From assembly GCF_028640845.1 (NCBI RefSeq), contig NC_080548.1, forward strand, positions 16,861,321 to 16,925,320: DNA of 64,000 bases, given 5' to 3'. The position numbers were made by a program, and so were the translations under genes. Positions 17,622-30,119 of the stretch are shown here, piece by piece. A model generated the notes under the pieces. That model made no database searches, had not been told where the DNA came from, and saw only the letters and a program-made list of their open reading frames with translations. The stretch's first letter is position 1. Each line of letters begins with the position of its first letter. The DNA comes from Ahaetulla prasina. Taxonomy: Eukaryota > Chordata > Lepidosauria > Squamata > Colubridae.

Positions 17622-17810
17622 CAGGTAGTCCTTGACTTACAACGATTCATTTCATGATATTTGAAGTTACAACAGTACTGAAAAAAAGGGACTTACGGTT
17701 GTTTTTCACACTTACGACTAGTGCAGAGTTCCCACATGACCAAAATTTGGACATTTGACAACTGGCGTGTATTTATGATGGTTGTAATGTCCCCGGGGTT
17801 CACTGTAGCT
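17622..17810. mobile_element. TA-flanked MITE (ACAGGTAGTCC family), partial
   Basis: Starts CTACAGGTAGTCCTTGACTT and runs to TTATGATGGTTGTAATGTCC; the other half is missing. Confidence 0.75.
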
Positions 17811-17921
17811 TCCAAATATTTTTTAAAAAAACTATCATTAAAAAAAACACAACCAAATCAAAAGCAAATACTTTGACAAACAAGGTCATCAATCAATATA
17901 CTACAATGCCCAACACCAATG

Positions 17922-18165
17922 ATGAGCTGCGGTGGTGCAGTGGTTAGAGTGCAGTACTGCAGGCTACTTCTGCTGATCACCGGCTGCCAGCAGTTTGGCA
18001 GATCAAATCTCACCAAGCTCAAGGTTGACTCAGCCTTCCATCCTTCCGAGGTGGGTAAAATGAGGACCCAGATTGTTGGGGGCAATAGGCTGACTCTCTA
18101 AACTGCTTAGAGAGGGCTGTAAAGCACAATGAAGCGATATATAAGTCTAAGTGCTAGTGCTAGTC
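17922..18165 (+). mobile_element. tRNA-derived SINE
   Basis: Head GAGCTGCGGTGGTGCAGTGG, body and TATATAAGTCTAAGTGCTAG tail complete. Confidence 0.88.
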
Positions 18166-18458
18166 AACACTTTGGCCCAATGCACCCTCCAGGTCTTTCT
18201 TTGGGGACATGCTGTTCCATAGGGCAGGCATAGTGACAGAAAAGGCATGCTTCCTTGGTCGTCTCAAATAGCACTGCCTGATGGAAAAGATCCAGAACAT
18301 GGCAGCTCTATTGGATCTGGTGGGATGAGCAGAACAAATGGGAAACAGGTGGTCCTGGAAATAACTGTCCAATAACAGACCGAAGCCCAAAGATAACATC
18401 GCAAAATACAGTTGAGTTCAATCCTTGATTTGTTTGCATCTAACGGACAGAATCTTGA

Positions 18459-18870
18459 GCCACAGTGGCGCAGTGGTTAGAATGCGGTACTGCAGGCTAC
18501 TTCTGCTGACTGCCGGGCTGCCGGCAGTTCGAGTCTCACCAGCTCAAGGTTGACTCAGCCTTCCATCCTTCCGAGGTGGGTAAAATGAGGAGCCAAATTG
18601 TTGGGGGCAATAGGCTGACTCTGTAAACCGCTTAGAAAAGGCTACAAACAGTAATGGGTTCCACTTATCTTCTCTACCGGCTCGGAACTGTGAGCACTCG
18701 CGCGCAGCTCTTCTGCGCATGCGCAGAGCGTCCGTGATGACGTCCAGGTGGGTGGGCAGAGCCTCCTGCCACCACCACTACTGGTTCGCCTGAACTGGGG
18801 CGAACCGGCAGAAACCCACCACTGGCTGCAAAGCACTATAAAGTGGTATAAAGTAGCCTACTGCTATCTT
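18459..18870 (+). mobile_element. tRNA-derived SINE interrupted by a hAT element
   Basis: SINE body 18459-18648 resumes at 18825 (GCTGCAAAGCACTATAAAGTGG). The insert 18649-18824 has ends CAGTAATGGGTTCCAC / GAAACCCACCACTG and target duplication GCTACAAA / GCTGCAAA. Confidence 0.85.
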
Positions 18871-19091
18871 GCCAAACTAAAGCTGCAATATTCTAACCTA
18901 TTAGATATATCCTGAGGGATTCTAGGGTATGGCTACCCTGAACCTTTTCCCTTCCTATCCCTTCCAGTTTGGGACTGTGCAGTTTCTCAATCTACGCCTC
19001 TTTCTGGGAAACCTATGTGTTGCCAAAAGCTGTGGCTGCTCCATCACTGGAAAAATAGACTGGATAACCATTTGACCAGGATGGTATACGG

Positions 19092-19605
19092 CAGTGGTAG
19101 TCAACCTGGTCCCTACCGCCCACTAATGGGCGTTCCAGCTTTCATGATGAGTAGTAGGGGATTTGTCCGATACTGAAGCACTTTCCTTTTTTTTAATTTG
19201 ACTTTTAAAAAAATTTTCATAGCATTATTTTAAAAAATTTTCATTAGGTTTTCATAAAATTCCCCATGACAATTTAAATTTCTGAAAATATACTATTTGT
19301 ATCACCCGCACATAAGTTTAGTTCACGTTACGTAAGTGAAACTAAATGGCGCTATAGTACAACTGCAAACAAAAGAGCCTCGTCCCAGAATAGCTCGCGC
19401 ATCTCTCCCCACACCACCCAGCTGTAACAGACAAGCAGAGCTGGTAGCTGGCGCTCCCCCCCAAACTCAATTCATGATGCGCGAGACGCATGCGCAGACG
19501 ACAATACACAGCGCATTACTGTGGAACCGGTGGGTGGTCAGAAAATTTTACTATTAACAGAGATACAAAAGTGGGCGGCAGGTACAAAAAGGTTGACTAC
19601 CCCTG
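19092..19605. mobile_element. hAT element, stacked against its neighbour
   Basis: Ends CAGTGGTAGTCAACCTGG and AGGTTGACTACCCCTG; flanks GTATACGG (19084-19091) and GTATAAGG (19606-19613). No transposase recognised. Confidence 0.88.
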
Positions 19606-19613
19606 GTATAAGG

Positions 19614-20182
19614 CAAGGGTGTCAAGGCCCAAGGGTCGGATCCAGCCCGCGTGGTGCTTAGATCTGGCCTGTGGGGCCACCCTGGAAACAGCAAAGGACC
19701 GGCCCACGGTGCCTCTGCCAGCAAAAACAACTTGGGGGTGGTGGGTGCGCACAGAGGGCTATCAAAACAAACTAAAAACAAAACAAAAGGAGAAATGTTT
19801 TCCCTTTTGCATTTGAACATGCAAGAAGGGACGGGAAAGGAGAAAGGGAAAGAGGAAAGGCAAAGAAAAAGATGGGAAGATGGGAAGAGAGCAAGGAAGA
19901 AAAAAATAAGAGTGGAAGGAAGAAGAAAGGAGAATGAAGAGGGAAGGAAAAAGAAGGAAGGAAGGAAGGAAGGAAGGAAGGAAGGAAGGAAGGAAGGAAG
20001 GAAGGAAGGAAGGAAGGAAGGAAGGAAGGAAGGAAGGAAGGAAGGAAGGAAGGAAGGAGAGAGATTATAATGAGAGTGAGGGAGGGTCTGAGGCAAGTCC
20101 TGCCTTGGCCACCACAAGTGTCCGTGACATGAGTGAGCTGGCCATGATGCGGCCCACAATGAAATTGAGTTTGACATCCTTG
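19614..20182. mobile_element. hAT element with internal AAGG microsatellite
   Basis: Ends CAAGGGTGTCAAGGCCC and GAGTTTGACATCCTTG; flanks GTATAAGG (shared with the preceding element) and GTATAAGT (20183-20190). The interior has the ATCCAGCCCGCG/CTGGCCTGTGGG text and a pure AAGG run (about 19952-20057). Lys/Glu/Gly-rich open frames reflect the run. Confidence 0.88.
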
Positions 20183-20189
20183 GTATAAG

Positions 20190-21110
20190 TCTCCTGCCTT
20201 GAGCAGGGAACTGAACTAGAAGACCTCCGAGGTCCCTTCCAGCCCTATGAGTCTATGTTCCATAAAATATCTTCAGACAAGGGATACAGTTTATTCTGTT
20301 TTTATAGTAATGAATTGTGACTAGTGCAGAAAAGGCGGTTGTGATGGAAGCTTTTAGTAATGTGCTTTGTCTGGAGTTGGTGGAAGAATAGAGGTGTAGC
20401 TTTTTCAGATCAGCAAAAGGGATCTTATTAGTTATATGCAGAAGAGTAGATCTCCCTTAGTCTTTGGGATCCATGAAGCAGGTTGCATTCCTATGTAATT
20501 TGGTAATGGAAAACTCCATGTCAGCTTGGTGACCCATTTTGCTAAAACAATGTGAGTATAATTTCAACACATTCCTGGTTGTATTCAAGAAACTTGTGTA
20601 ACTTGGTGCTAGAACAAAATGCATGTGGAGAAGCTCCAGATTCATTCCCCGACTTCTTCTGGGCTGGGGAATTCTGGGAGTTGGAGTCCATACATCTGAA
20701 AGTGCTATGGTGGAGAAACTCTCCTTTGATAATATAAAGTTAGCCGCAGCTATGCTTCCCCTAAAGCAGCTTCTCACGTTTGCCAATCAGCATATCTTGC
20801 AACTGACTGGATAATTTATCTCAACAAGTTACTGCTGCTGGAGTCGAAGTCTTGCAAAGGCCCTTGAAAACAAAATCTTTGGCAAGCTTATCTCTTAACC
20901 TTCTGAAATTCCCTGAACAAACATTTCAGCTCTTTTAGTTAAAATCCACCAGGATTCAAAAGCAAACTTTTGAGAAGATAAAGAGCTAAAAGGAGTGGCC
21001 TAGATAGCTTATGGGCTTACATGTGAATGTTTCTCAGAAACGGTTGTTTGTGGCATTGAGCTGCCTAGCCCAGCCCAAAAGAGACTGCCGATTGGCCTTG
21101 AGGTCACCTA
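20190..21110. other. Intergenic sequence with small repeat remnants
   Basis: CR1 3' end text (GAACTAGAAGACCTCCGAGG) at 20210-20255 and a half family A arm at 20660-20715; otherwise unrecognised. Confidence 0.55.
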
Positions 21111-21113
21111 AAA

Positions 21114-21249
21114 CAGGGGTCTCCAACCTTGGCAAATTTTAAAACTTGTGGATTTCAACTCCCAGAATTCCTCAGCCAGCAAAAGTGGCTGAGGAACTCT
21201 GGGAGTTGAAGACCACAAGTCTTAAAGTTGCCAAGGTTGGAGACCCCTG
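21114..21249. mobile_element. Hairpin hAT MITE (family A)
   Basis: CAGGGGTCTCCAACCTTGGC palindrome with perfect duplication ACCTAAAA at 21106-21113 and 21250-21257. Confidence 0.93.
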
Positions 21250-21277
21250 ACCTAAAATAAATCCCTGGTGTAAGCCA

Positions 21278-21530
21278 GTTTGGTGGTAGTGGTTAAGGCA
21301 GCAGTCTAGAAACCAGGAGATTGTGAGTTTTGGGCACACCGTAGGCATTAAAGTCAGATGGGTGACTCTGGGCCAGTCACTCTCTCTCAGCCCAGCTTGC
21401 CTCATAAGGTGGTTGTTGTGAGGAAAACAGGAAGAAGGAGTACTAGGAATGTTTGCCACCTTGAGTTACTTAAGGACCCTATCAGAAAATATTATACCTG
21501 TACGGGCACGTAATAAAGGTGGGATAAAAA
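21278..21530 (+). mobile_element. tRNA-derived SINE (AGCCAGTTTGG type)
   Basis: GCCAGTTTGGTGGTAGTGGT head, GGGCCAGTCACTCTCTCTCA body, tail GGGATAAAAA. The hAT element at 21531 inserted into its tail. Confidence 0.82.
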
Positions 21531-21733
21531 CAGGGGTGAAATTCACTTACTTTCCCTACTGGTTCGCCAATGTGCACGTGCCATTATCTGCACAAAGCCT
21601 TCTGTGCATGTGCAAAGGCTTGAAATGTCGCAAAAAAGTGATGTCATGACGTCCATGTGGGTGGGCGAAGCCTCCCGCAGCTGCCTCTACGAGCTCACCC
21701 GAGCCGGATAGAACTGGCTGGATTTCACCCCTG
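21531..21733. mobile_element. hAT element, perfect 8-bp duplication
   Basis: CAGGGGTGAAATTCACTTAC ... GATTTCACCCCTG flanked by GATAAAAA on both sides. Confidence 0.92.
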
Positions 21734-21739
21734 GATAAA

Positions 21740-23035
21740 AATCTAAGAAATATTAGTTCTCTGCATAGGGTCAGCCCAACTATTTGGTGGAAGCTGACAG
21801 GTGTCATTAGTGTGGTGTTAATGGATAACACTATATGTGCCACAAAGTCCGTTCTTCACCGACACCAGTAGTGGTCTGCTACTGCATATAAGTTTGAAGG
21901 AACGTATTGTTTAAAGGATATTTAATTGGTACTCCATGATGCTGGATGTGGAGTGCAAGTGATATGTCATCTATCTCTGGCAGCTTAAATTACCAGTATG
22001 GGACCCTATCAGAAACTCTTTGTAGATTTAAACTCTTTGATTGCCAAACTTCTGTATGGGCAATCCTGTTCTTGGGGGCTGTGTGCAGTTTGGTAAGACA
22101 TGTTGGGAATGTAATGGATATGCCCAAGAGATTCATGTATGGAGTCAACCATGTAAAAAGGTTAGAACAACTCAGGAAAAAAAGGCAAGGGGTATTTTAA
22201 TAATGTCCAAGAATGGATTCCACTGTGATTTTGAGGAATGTCACTGCCTAGCAAAAAACTTTTGCATGAACTAGGAATAATGCTTGAAATTTGGCCCTTT
22301 ATATTCCAGTTGAAGTTTTCTGCTGCAGGTCATGGATGATCTTACATCAGATCTTTGTGACACAGATATAAAGGTCAGGGTAAGGCCAACTCTTAAGCCT
22401 TTAGCGTTCTCGGTCAAGGAAGCATCGGAACTTTTCTCAGAACTACTTCAGGCTACAGGAAACAGAAGAACAGAAGAAAGTCTTTGGAGTATATAAATAA
22501 AGCTAAGCTTGATGTTCCTTCGTAAGAATATCCAGTGCTGGTCCCAGAATTTGGAGATGCTTCTCCCCTAAAACAAGTGGACATGCAACCTGAAAATTGT
22601 CTGGCCCTCTGAGCGAACATCTCTAGGATGTTATGCGGAAAATATAAATAGTATAGTAAAGTTGTTTTATCATCTTGAAGCATTCTGCTCATCTTGAAAT
22701 CGTGGCACATGTCCTGCCTTGTCAACCTCTGAAATTAGCACTCTTACTTTATTAAGACCAATTTTAACCACTCGGGAGTTATAGCCAGGCAAAACTAAAT
22801 ATGTAGAACTGCTTTTTGGCAGTAGGAATCTTTATGATATGCAACTGCAGTATTGCACTTGCTTGTTCTTGCCAACTTTTGGGGCTAGCTATGAATTGAT
22901 GGATTCACAATAAATCAAATGACCTTACGTTGACCATCACACACAAAAAATCCAAAGACAATATACAGTATTTACAGCCAGACAGCTGATCTAAACCCAA
23001 AAGCTAACTGTAATAGCATTGGCAAAAAGGCATTA
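21740..23035. other. Intergenic sequence without a recognised feature
   Basis: No repeat family or gene recognised; open frames of 80-90 codons at 21946-22274 have no splice or codon support. Confidence 0.5.
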
Positions 23036-23039
23036 AGAG

Positions 23040-23700
23040 TGGTTAACCTAATTTTGTGAAGCTTCTTCTCCGGTAACATTGTACTGCTAACTAAGGCATA
23101 CAAAACCTTTGCCAGACCAATTCTCGAATACAGCTTGTCTGCCTAGAATCCACACTGTATATCAGACATTAATACAATTAAGCGGGTCCAGAGGTATTTC
23201 ACGAGAAGACTCCTCCACTCCTTTGCTCACAATAGAATCCCTTATGCCACCACACTCGAAATTTTGGGCCTGGAACTACACTGCCTACAGTCTAACCTAA
23301 GCATAGTACACAAAATTGTCTGCTACAACATCCTACTTGTCAATGACTACTTCAGCTTTAACCTCAATAATACTCGGGCAAACAATAAATACAAACTCAA
23401 GGTAAACTGCTCCAAACTCGATTGCAGAAAATATGACTTCAGCAACAGAGTGGTCAATGCCTGGAATGCTCTAACTGTCTCCGTTGTTACATCCTCAAAC
23501 CCCCACAGCTTCAACCTTAAATTGTCTACCGTGAACCTCACCCCATTCCTAAGAGGTCCGTAAAGGGGGCGTGCATAAGTGCACTAACGTGCCTACTGTC
23601 CCTATCCTACTGTCCCCATTTATTGGTACTCATTTCCTATGTTCATGTCCATGTTTATACTTATACCTGTTATCTTGTATATGTTTGACAAACAAATAAA
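23040..23700 (+). mobile_element. CR1/L3-type LINE, 3' end of ORF and UTR
   Basis: A frameshifted RT C-terminus (FGLELHCLQSNLSIVHKIVC, then KYDFSNRVVNAWNAL, LSTVNLTPFLR stop) is followed by AAAGGGGGCGTGCATAAG and a UTR ending TGTTTGACAAACAAATAAAT. Same family on the minus strand at 43330-43745 and 45330-45535. Confidence 0.78.
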
Positions 23701-25040
23701 TAACAAATAACAGCATGGCATAAATTTGCACACATCATGGCACACATCTGACTTTTCAAGAACTCATGGGACAAGTTAGCTAAATATCTGGAGATATAAA
23801 AAAGAAGCAGGAAAAATAAAATGGGTCTGAGATTTAAGTTGCATTTATCCAAGGATATATAGCCTGAGATTCAGTCCTGGAGCAATCTATATTCACTATC
23901 TCAAGGACACAAGGAGGATTAACTGGTCCTTGTTCCTTCTGCATCTAACAGGCAAGCAAATAATAGTTGATCATCATCCCCACCTCTACACCTCAAAATT
24001 GACTCTAGCAGCTAAAGTATAATCATTGGACTTTTTAATTCTATTATGGCTATATAAGGTTGCATTTGATAATAGGTCAGAAACCTGGAGCAATTTGATA
24101 CGTTTATTATTATTTGGCCCTTGCTTCTCTTGTGTTGCAAATACAAGAGATAAGAGTAGCAAACCTCCCTTTCTTCAAAGATTACTTTCAACCAGCTCTT
24201 GCCTCCTGTTGACAATTACTGTTTACACATATTAGAAGGGCGAGTTGCTGACCAAGCCAGTACGTGATGGAAGTCTCAGATCTGATCCCACTGACCACAT
24301 GATCACTTTGATCAGCATGTAGCTCTCCCATTAGTCTGCTGCAAATGCTTTCCTGGGTGCCAAAGACGTGCGCTCTTCTGAATCAATAGGTTAATCACCC
24401 ATTCTCCCCCCAAGGCCTGTTTGCAAAGTGCCGTTGGAAGCCAGGAGAATATAATTGCTGTGAAACGGCTGTTTGTGCTTTCTAATTTTGGAAGATCTGA
24501 AATCATGCATAACGAAAGTGAATTTGGACACTTAACTTTCCAAAACAGAAGGGGAGGGAATATGCAAGGAGAACAGCTTGACATGTCAGATAAAACACCC
24601 TAATGTACTTTTGCTCCTTTCATTTTGTTGCTCATGTTAAATTTGGATCACACCCAGCTGCAGAGCCTGGACTAAAATAACACATGCTGGTAGGTGAGGC
24701 TGCAAAATAGTAACTGAGTAACACATCGAAGCCAGAACCTGGTTTGGTTGGGTTTGAAAGAGCACATTCAATGGAGGAATAAAACCAAACCTTCATTACG
24801 GCGATTGTTTGCCATTGGTGAATACGCCATAAGAAAAGCATATGGACCACTGTACTGTGTATTTGTCATCCATGCATTACAGTGTAAGTATTGTGCTGCC
24901 CTAAGATACAGTGGTGATTGCTGTCCTTTAACCCAGTGCTGGCTAGGGAATTCTGGGAGTTGAAGTCCATACAATTTAAAATTTTTGCGGCTGGGAAATA
25001 CTGCCTTAGCCAGCTGACCTGTCTCCTCGCCTACAAGAGA
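23701..25040. other. Intergenic sequence without a recognised feature
   Basis: Unique-looking; only a half hairpin-MITE arm at 24930-25005. Confidence 0.5.
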
Positions 25041-25435
25041 TATATTTATTAATTTTTATCCCACCTTTATTACTTTATTGTTTTACTTTATTACTCAAGT
25101 CAGCAGACATATCTAATACTCCTTCCTCCTCCTCTTTTACCCACAACAACTACCTTCTGAGATGGGTTTGGTTGAGAAAGAATGACTGGCCCAGGATCAT
25201 CCAGATCAGGGGTCTCCAACCTTGACAATTTTAAAACTTGTGGACTTCAACTCCCAGAATTCTTCAGCCAGCTTTGCTGGCTGAGGGATTCTGGGAGTTG
25301 AAGTCCACAAGTCTTAAAGTTGCCAAGGTTGGAGACCCCTGATCCAGAAGGCTTTTGGGTTTTAGGGGACTAGAACTCACACTCTCCTGGTTTCTAGGCC
25401 AGCACCTTAACCACTACATCAAACTGGCTCTCCAG
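25040..25435 (-). mobile_element. tRNA-derived SINE split by a hairpin MITE
   Basis: Minus-strand SINE (AGAGCCAGTTTGATGTAGTG at its head) interrupted at 25207-25341. Confidence 0.8.
25207..25341. mobile_element. Hairpin hAT MITE (family A)
   Basis: Palindrome with CAGGGGTCTCCAACCTTG end, flanked by ATCCAGAT / ATCCAGAA. Confidence 0.92.
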
Positions 25436-25489
25436 CAGTCCTATCAAAGGAACTGTCTTCCCCACCTGCCTGAACCTGTTGCATTTAGC

Positions 25490-25588
25490 TCTGTGTTTCT
25501 CAACCTTGGCAACTTTTAAGATGCATGGATTTCAACTCCCAGAATTCCCCAATCAGCAGAGTTGCCAAGGTTGAAAAACACGGATTCG
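25490..25588. mobile_element. Hairpin hAT MITE (family A), older copy
   Basis: GTTTCTCAACCTTGGCAACT ... AGTTGCCAAGGTTGAAAAAC. Confidence 0.7.
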
Positions 25589-25589
25589 G

Positions 25590-26755
25590 CTGGATTGCTT
25601 TCATTTCCCCATCTGCCAGTCTGATGTTTAGAGGTTGGCTGTGCCAGTTTATACCTGCATTCTAACCTAGTAGCTCTCATAAATCTCTGAGTTAATGACA
25701 ACAATTAATAAAACCAAAGTTGTTTTTAAAAATATGTTCTCATTAAAACTCACATGGAATCCAAAACAAAAAGATACAACTTATCTCCCCAGCCTAGGAA
25801 GATGGCTCTGATGCTAAATCTTCTTGAAAATAGTATCTTTATGGAGAAAGGAAACAACTAAATTGTTTCAGCTACTTGCTTAATTGCCAGTATAAGCTTC
25901 TCAAGGCTTTGGATTAGTAAAGCTGAGATAAGGAAGATGACATAACGCTGGGTATGTAAGTTTTTATCTCTATCAGAGACAGAGCGTGTGACTCAAAGAT
26001 TTGTCTATTTCTTTATAGACAGAATTTGCACTAATAGAAAATATTCTTTTGCATATTTCAGGACAGTCTTTAGCTACCAGATACTGTAGATATGTGCTGT
26101 CATTGGGAATTGAGTTTGAACTAGCCTAACTATTAAACAAAACTTTCCAGGTTTATATTTTCCTTTGGTAATTTTTTTAAAAATTAAGCTTCATTAGAAA
26201 ATAAAAAAATACAGGAAACAAAAGTCAGAAAAAGAAAGAAAAAGGAAAGAGAAAAGGGCAAAGACAAATGAGAGAAGTAATGATTTCCAACGTCCTTTGG
26301 TGCAGTAGATTACAAAAATAATATAATTTCAAGCTATTTCTATAATTATAAAGTCATTCTAATCGTGAATACCAGGTTCATGTTATCATATGCGCAACCT
26401 GTTCCAAGTCTAGCCATGCATTGACTGTAAATGTTAAAGTGTGTAATTGTTTTTGAGACGGTCAAAGATTGCTAGCTATAAAGCAATATAATAACTTTCT
26501 ATCTTGCCATCCATATGATGAAGCGATGTCTGAGACAGATGGACTATGAACAAAACCTACAAGTAGTTTACTGGGGCAAAGGCCAAGAGTCACTTTAAAA
26601 ATTGAAAATAGGAATATATAAATCAGGGTACCTGATAGCCTGTTAGAATAATAGAGAGAGAACTGCAGCATAACTTAGCACTCTCGTCAGCCAGTTCCCC
26701 ACTCAGAAAATTTTGTTCTGGTGCCAATGTCATTTCCCTTAATCCTGGAGCATAG
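25590..26755. other. Intergenic sequence without a recognised feature
   Basis: AT-rich, no recognised gene or transposon; a purine-rich AAAGAAA stretch at 26225-26260. Confidence 0.5.
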
Positions 26756-26756
26756 A

Positions 26757-27250
26757 ATAATAGGGCTGGAAGGGACTTTGAAGGTCTTTTAGTCCAACTT
26801 TCTGCCCATTGCAGGAGATCCTGACCTATGGTGGCACAGTGGTAAGAATGCAGTATTGCAGGCTAATTCAGCTCACTGCCAGGAGTTTGATTCTCACTGG
26901 CTCAAGGTTGACTCAGCCTTCCATCCTTCCAAGGTTGATAAAATGAGGACCTAGATTGTTGGGGAGCAATATGCTGACTCTGTAAACCACTTAGAGAGGG
27001 CTATAGAGTGGTATATAAGTCCAGGTGTATTGCTAGTGCTATTCTATACCATTTTGGACAAATGGATGTCCAATTTCTTCTCGAAAGCATCCAGTGTTGG
27101 AGCACTCACAATTTCTGGAGGCAAGCAGTTCCACTGAATAATTGTTCTCGCTGCCAGGAAATTTCTCCTTAGTTCTAGATTAGATTCCTTTTTAATGAAC
27201 TTCCACTCCTTACTGTATAATATTTTCTTGTTTTCTCTCCTCTAATGCTT
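26757..27250 (-). mobile_element. CR1 LINE 3' end split by a tRNA-derived SINE
   Basis: CR1 3' end (minus strand) at 26757-26825 and 27046-27250; SINE on + strand at 26826-27042 with GTGGCACAGTGGTAAGAATG head and GGTATATAAGTC tail. Confidence 0.83.
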
Positions 27251-27663
27251 AGTCAGCCTCCGGTGCCCACCAGGGTTTCGGCAGTATGAGGAATTCCTGA
27301 CTCAGGAGGAGGTGGGTTGGGTTTTCCCCTCCTAAGGATATTTTTGGACTTCTGTAGAATTTGGGTTTTCCCCAATTCTGCTGATTCCTGATACTGAAGG
27401 TCTGGATTTATACAACACACCAAGTTAAGGAAAGATTTAGCAGCAGCATGTTTACCTAGGGATAAACTTGCTTAGCTGTTATCTTGATATATTCTTTTTC
27501 AGATAAGTAGACTGTGTGAATCCGGGTTATTGGCTTAGTTTATAATCCAGAGTATTTTGTAATTAGTTAATCAGAAACCAAGTTAAAGGTTATTGTGCAA
27601 ATATTAAAAGTGTGCGTGAATACAGTAGTGTCTCAAGATTAAGTATATATATTGCAGACTACA

Positions 27664-28015
27664 AATAACATTAATATAGATAGACCTCACTTAGTGACTA
27701 CAATTTTGACCAGTAACTCCCTCACTAAACACTATAGTCGCTAATGGAAAACCAGATGACTGTGATTTATATTACTTCCTATTCAGTCATTAAGTGAAAC
27801 ATCATGTGACTGCAACTTGCAATTTTATTTCTATGTTCTACATTAATTCCACTGGCCAGGTGCTGATTGGGAAGCACGCAAATAATAATCATGAGACCAT
27901 GGGATGCTGTGACAGTTATAAATTCAAGGATTGGTCACAAAGCTGGTTTTTTTTACACTGTTGTAACTTCAAATGGTCACTAAATGAGGCAGTTGGTAAA
28001 TGAGGACTACCTGAA
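27664..28015. mobile_element. TA-flanked MITE, degenerate
   Basis: ATAGACCTCACTTAGTGACT ... CTAAATGAGGCAG..GAGGACTACCTG. Confidence 0.7.
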
Positions 28016-28086
28016 ATCGAATGGGGCCAGGGACTGCATCAAAACAGAGAAATGAGATTATACAATGCAACGGATATTTTCCCCAT

Positions 28087-28228
28087 AAACACCACGTGAG
28101 GTGGTTGTGCTGAGAGAGAGAGGCACTGGCCCAGTCACCCAGTCAGCTTTCATGCCTAAGGTGAAACTAGAACTCACAGTCTCCTGGTTTCTAGTCCAGC
28201 ACCTTCACCACCAAATTGGTTCTACGTT
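28087..28228 (-). mobile_element. tRNA-derived SINE fragment
   Basis: Minus-strand piece with CCTGGTTTCTAGTCCAGCAC and GAGAGGCACTGGCCCAGTCA. Confidence 0.75.
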
Positions 28229-28324
28229 AAGACATGATATAAAGTTATTTATTATTTTCTTCCTCTCTTAATGAGAACATGGAGTGGGTAGAGAAGAGAA
28301 TTTGGCAATTAAATGTGGAAGAGT

Positions 28325-28815
28325 ACATAACATAACATAACATAACATCAGAGTTGGAAGGGACCTTGGAGGCCTTCTAGTCCAACCCCCTGCCCAGGCA
28401 GGAAACCCTATACCATCTCAGTCAGATGGTTATCCAACATTTTCTTAAAAATTTCCAGTGTTGGAGCATTCACAACTTCTGAAGGCAAGTCGTTCCACTT
28501 ATTAATTGTTCTAACTGTCAGGAAATTTCTCCTTAGTTCTAAGTTGCTTCTTTCCTTGATCAGTTTCCACCCATTGCTTCTTGTTTTACCCTCAGGTGCT
28601 TTGGTGAACAGCCTGACTCCCTCTTCTTTGTGGCAGCCCCTAAGATATTGGAACACAGCTATCATGTCTCCCCTAGTCCTTCTTTTTGTTAAACTAGACA
28701 TACCCAGTTCCTGCAACCGTTCTTCATATGTTTTATCCTCCAGTCCCCTCATCATCTTTGTTGCTCTTCTCTGCACTCTTTCTAGAGTCTCAACATCTTG
28801 AGTACAACTTCTGAA
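28325..28815 (-). mobile_element. CR1 LINE: C-terminus of RT ORF and 3' end
   Basis: An uninterrupted minus-strand frame encodes DVETLERVQRRATKM, DMIAVFQYLRGCHKEEGV, SNGWKLIKERSNLELRRNFL and NKWNDLPSEVVNAPTLEIFK, diagnostic of CR1 ORF2 C-termini; the 3' end has GGTTGGACTAGAAGGCC and a TTATG tail. Reads cleanly, so fairly recent. Confidence 0.9.
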
Positions 28816-29119
28816 TACCCTGGAAAAGGTCCATAAATAATGCAGGCAGGCTGACTGTACAGTAAAAGTTACCTTGGGGAGCACTCAACTCCCTCTATCT
28901 GTGTGCATGTGCGTACATATAAAGTTTCTGAAGTTGCACTTTATGGAAGTTTCAACAAAACATAGTTCTTGTTTTGGTTGCGCGTGCCTGTTGTGAGGTG
29001 CAATGAAAAGCTAAAGACATTTCCAGTATTTTTATTTTCTCAAGTGCCATCGGCAAGTCAGATATTCCGCACCCTATATCTGGGGCTTGATTTGTTTTCA
29101 AAATGAAAAACTTTGCATT

Positions 29120-29280
29120 TGTCTCTGAAATATCAGGTTAAACCTGGTTTTTTTTTAAAAAAAACCTTGGCAACTTTAAGACACTTGGACTTCAACTTCC
29201 AGATTTCCACTGGGGACTTCTGGGAGTTGAAGTCCACATCTTTTAAAGTTGCTGATGTTGGGAAACACTGCTTTAACACA
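29120..29280. mobile_element. Hairpin hAT MITE (family A), degenerate
   Basis: CCTTGGCAACTTTAAGACAC ... GTTGCTGATGTTGGGAAACA. Confidence 0.65.
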
Positions 29281-30119
29281 TCAAATTTAATTTGAAGTGC
29301 TCTTGTCTTTTAATGTTATTAGCACCGTGCAATTGCATGTTATCTAATTTCCTCTACATCTTCATCCAAATCATTAATAAAAATATTGAAGAGTAAACAG
29401 CCCAAATCTCAGCTGTATGTCAAATCCCTGAATATCTCACGTTTCATGAACAAAGTATTTTAAAAGCAAGAGAAAACCCACATTTTTTATCTTGACCAAT
29501 AGTTACTTTCCCTAATCTTCCTCCTAAGCATAATTTACAGTGTTTCTGTCACACCCCTCTGAGAGAAGGTTTCGAAGTACTTTAGGACTACCAGATTCTT
29601 TAACAGCTTTGTTCCCTATGCCAATCCATCATTTCTCTCTCGCCATGTACGTGTATACATCCAAAGTAGACTGTGTTGTTTCTCCGTGTCATATATGCAT
29701 AATTTATATATATATGCATAATTATATATATATATATGCATAATGTGTATATGCATAATTTTGTATTTATTTATTTAGTCGTGTTTGTCATGTGTATTGG
29801 AGGTGGTGACCCTTTGAGAGCTATATGCAACGAAATTTCATTTAATTAAATTTCATTTAATCGGCTGTATGCCGATTAGTGCACATTCAAAATGACAATA
29901 AAGTTTATTCTAACTTTATGATTCGAAATGGCCTCAATTCAAGATCTGGAGCATTTAGTATTCTCAACTCCAGCGTGCCTTTATCTGAACTAAAGCACAC
30001 CAACGAAAGTGCCGAATCCAGGACCTTTTGTACACCCGTGTTTTCTGAGCGGCGCAAAAATTAAACGTCACGCAGAGCCAAGCAAGGCTTCCCATAGGGG
30101 AGCTCCATTACTGTAAAGC
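29281..30119. other. Intergenic DNA upstream of MED18
   Basis: Includes a TA/TATGCATAA simple repeat (29700-29757). Nothing else recognised before the promoter. Confidence 0.5.

Noticed and set aside
19554..20177. Possible Pro/Ser/Leu-rich or Lys/Glu/Gly-rich gene
   Set aside because: Translation of the AAGG microsatellite inside a hAT element.
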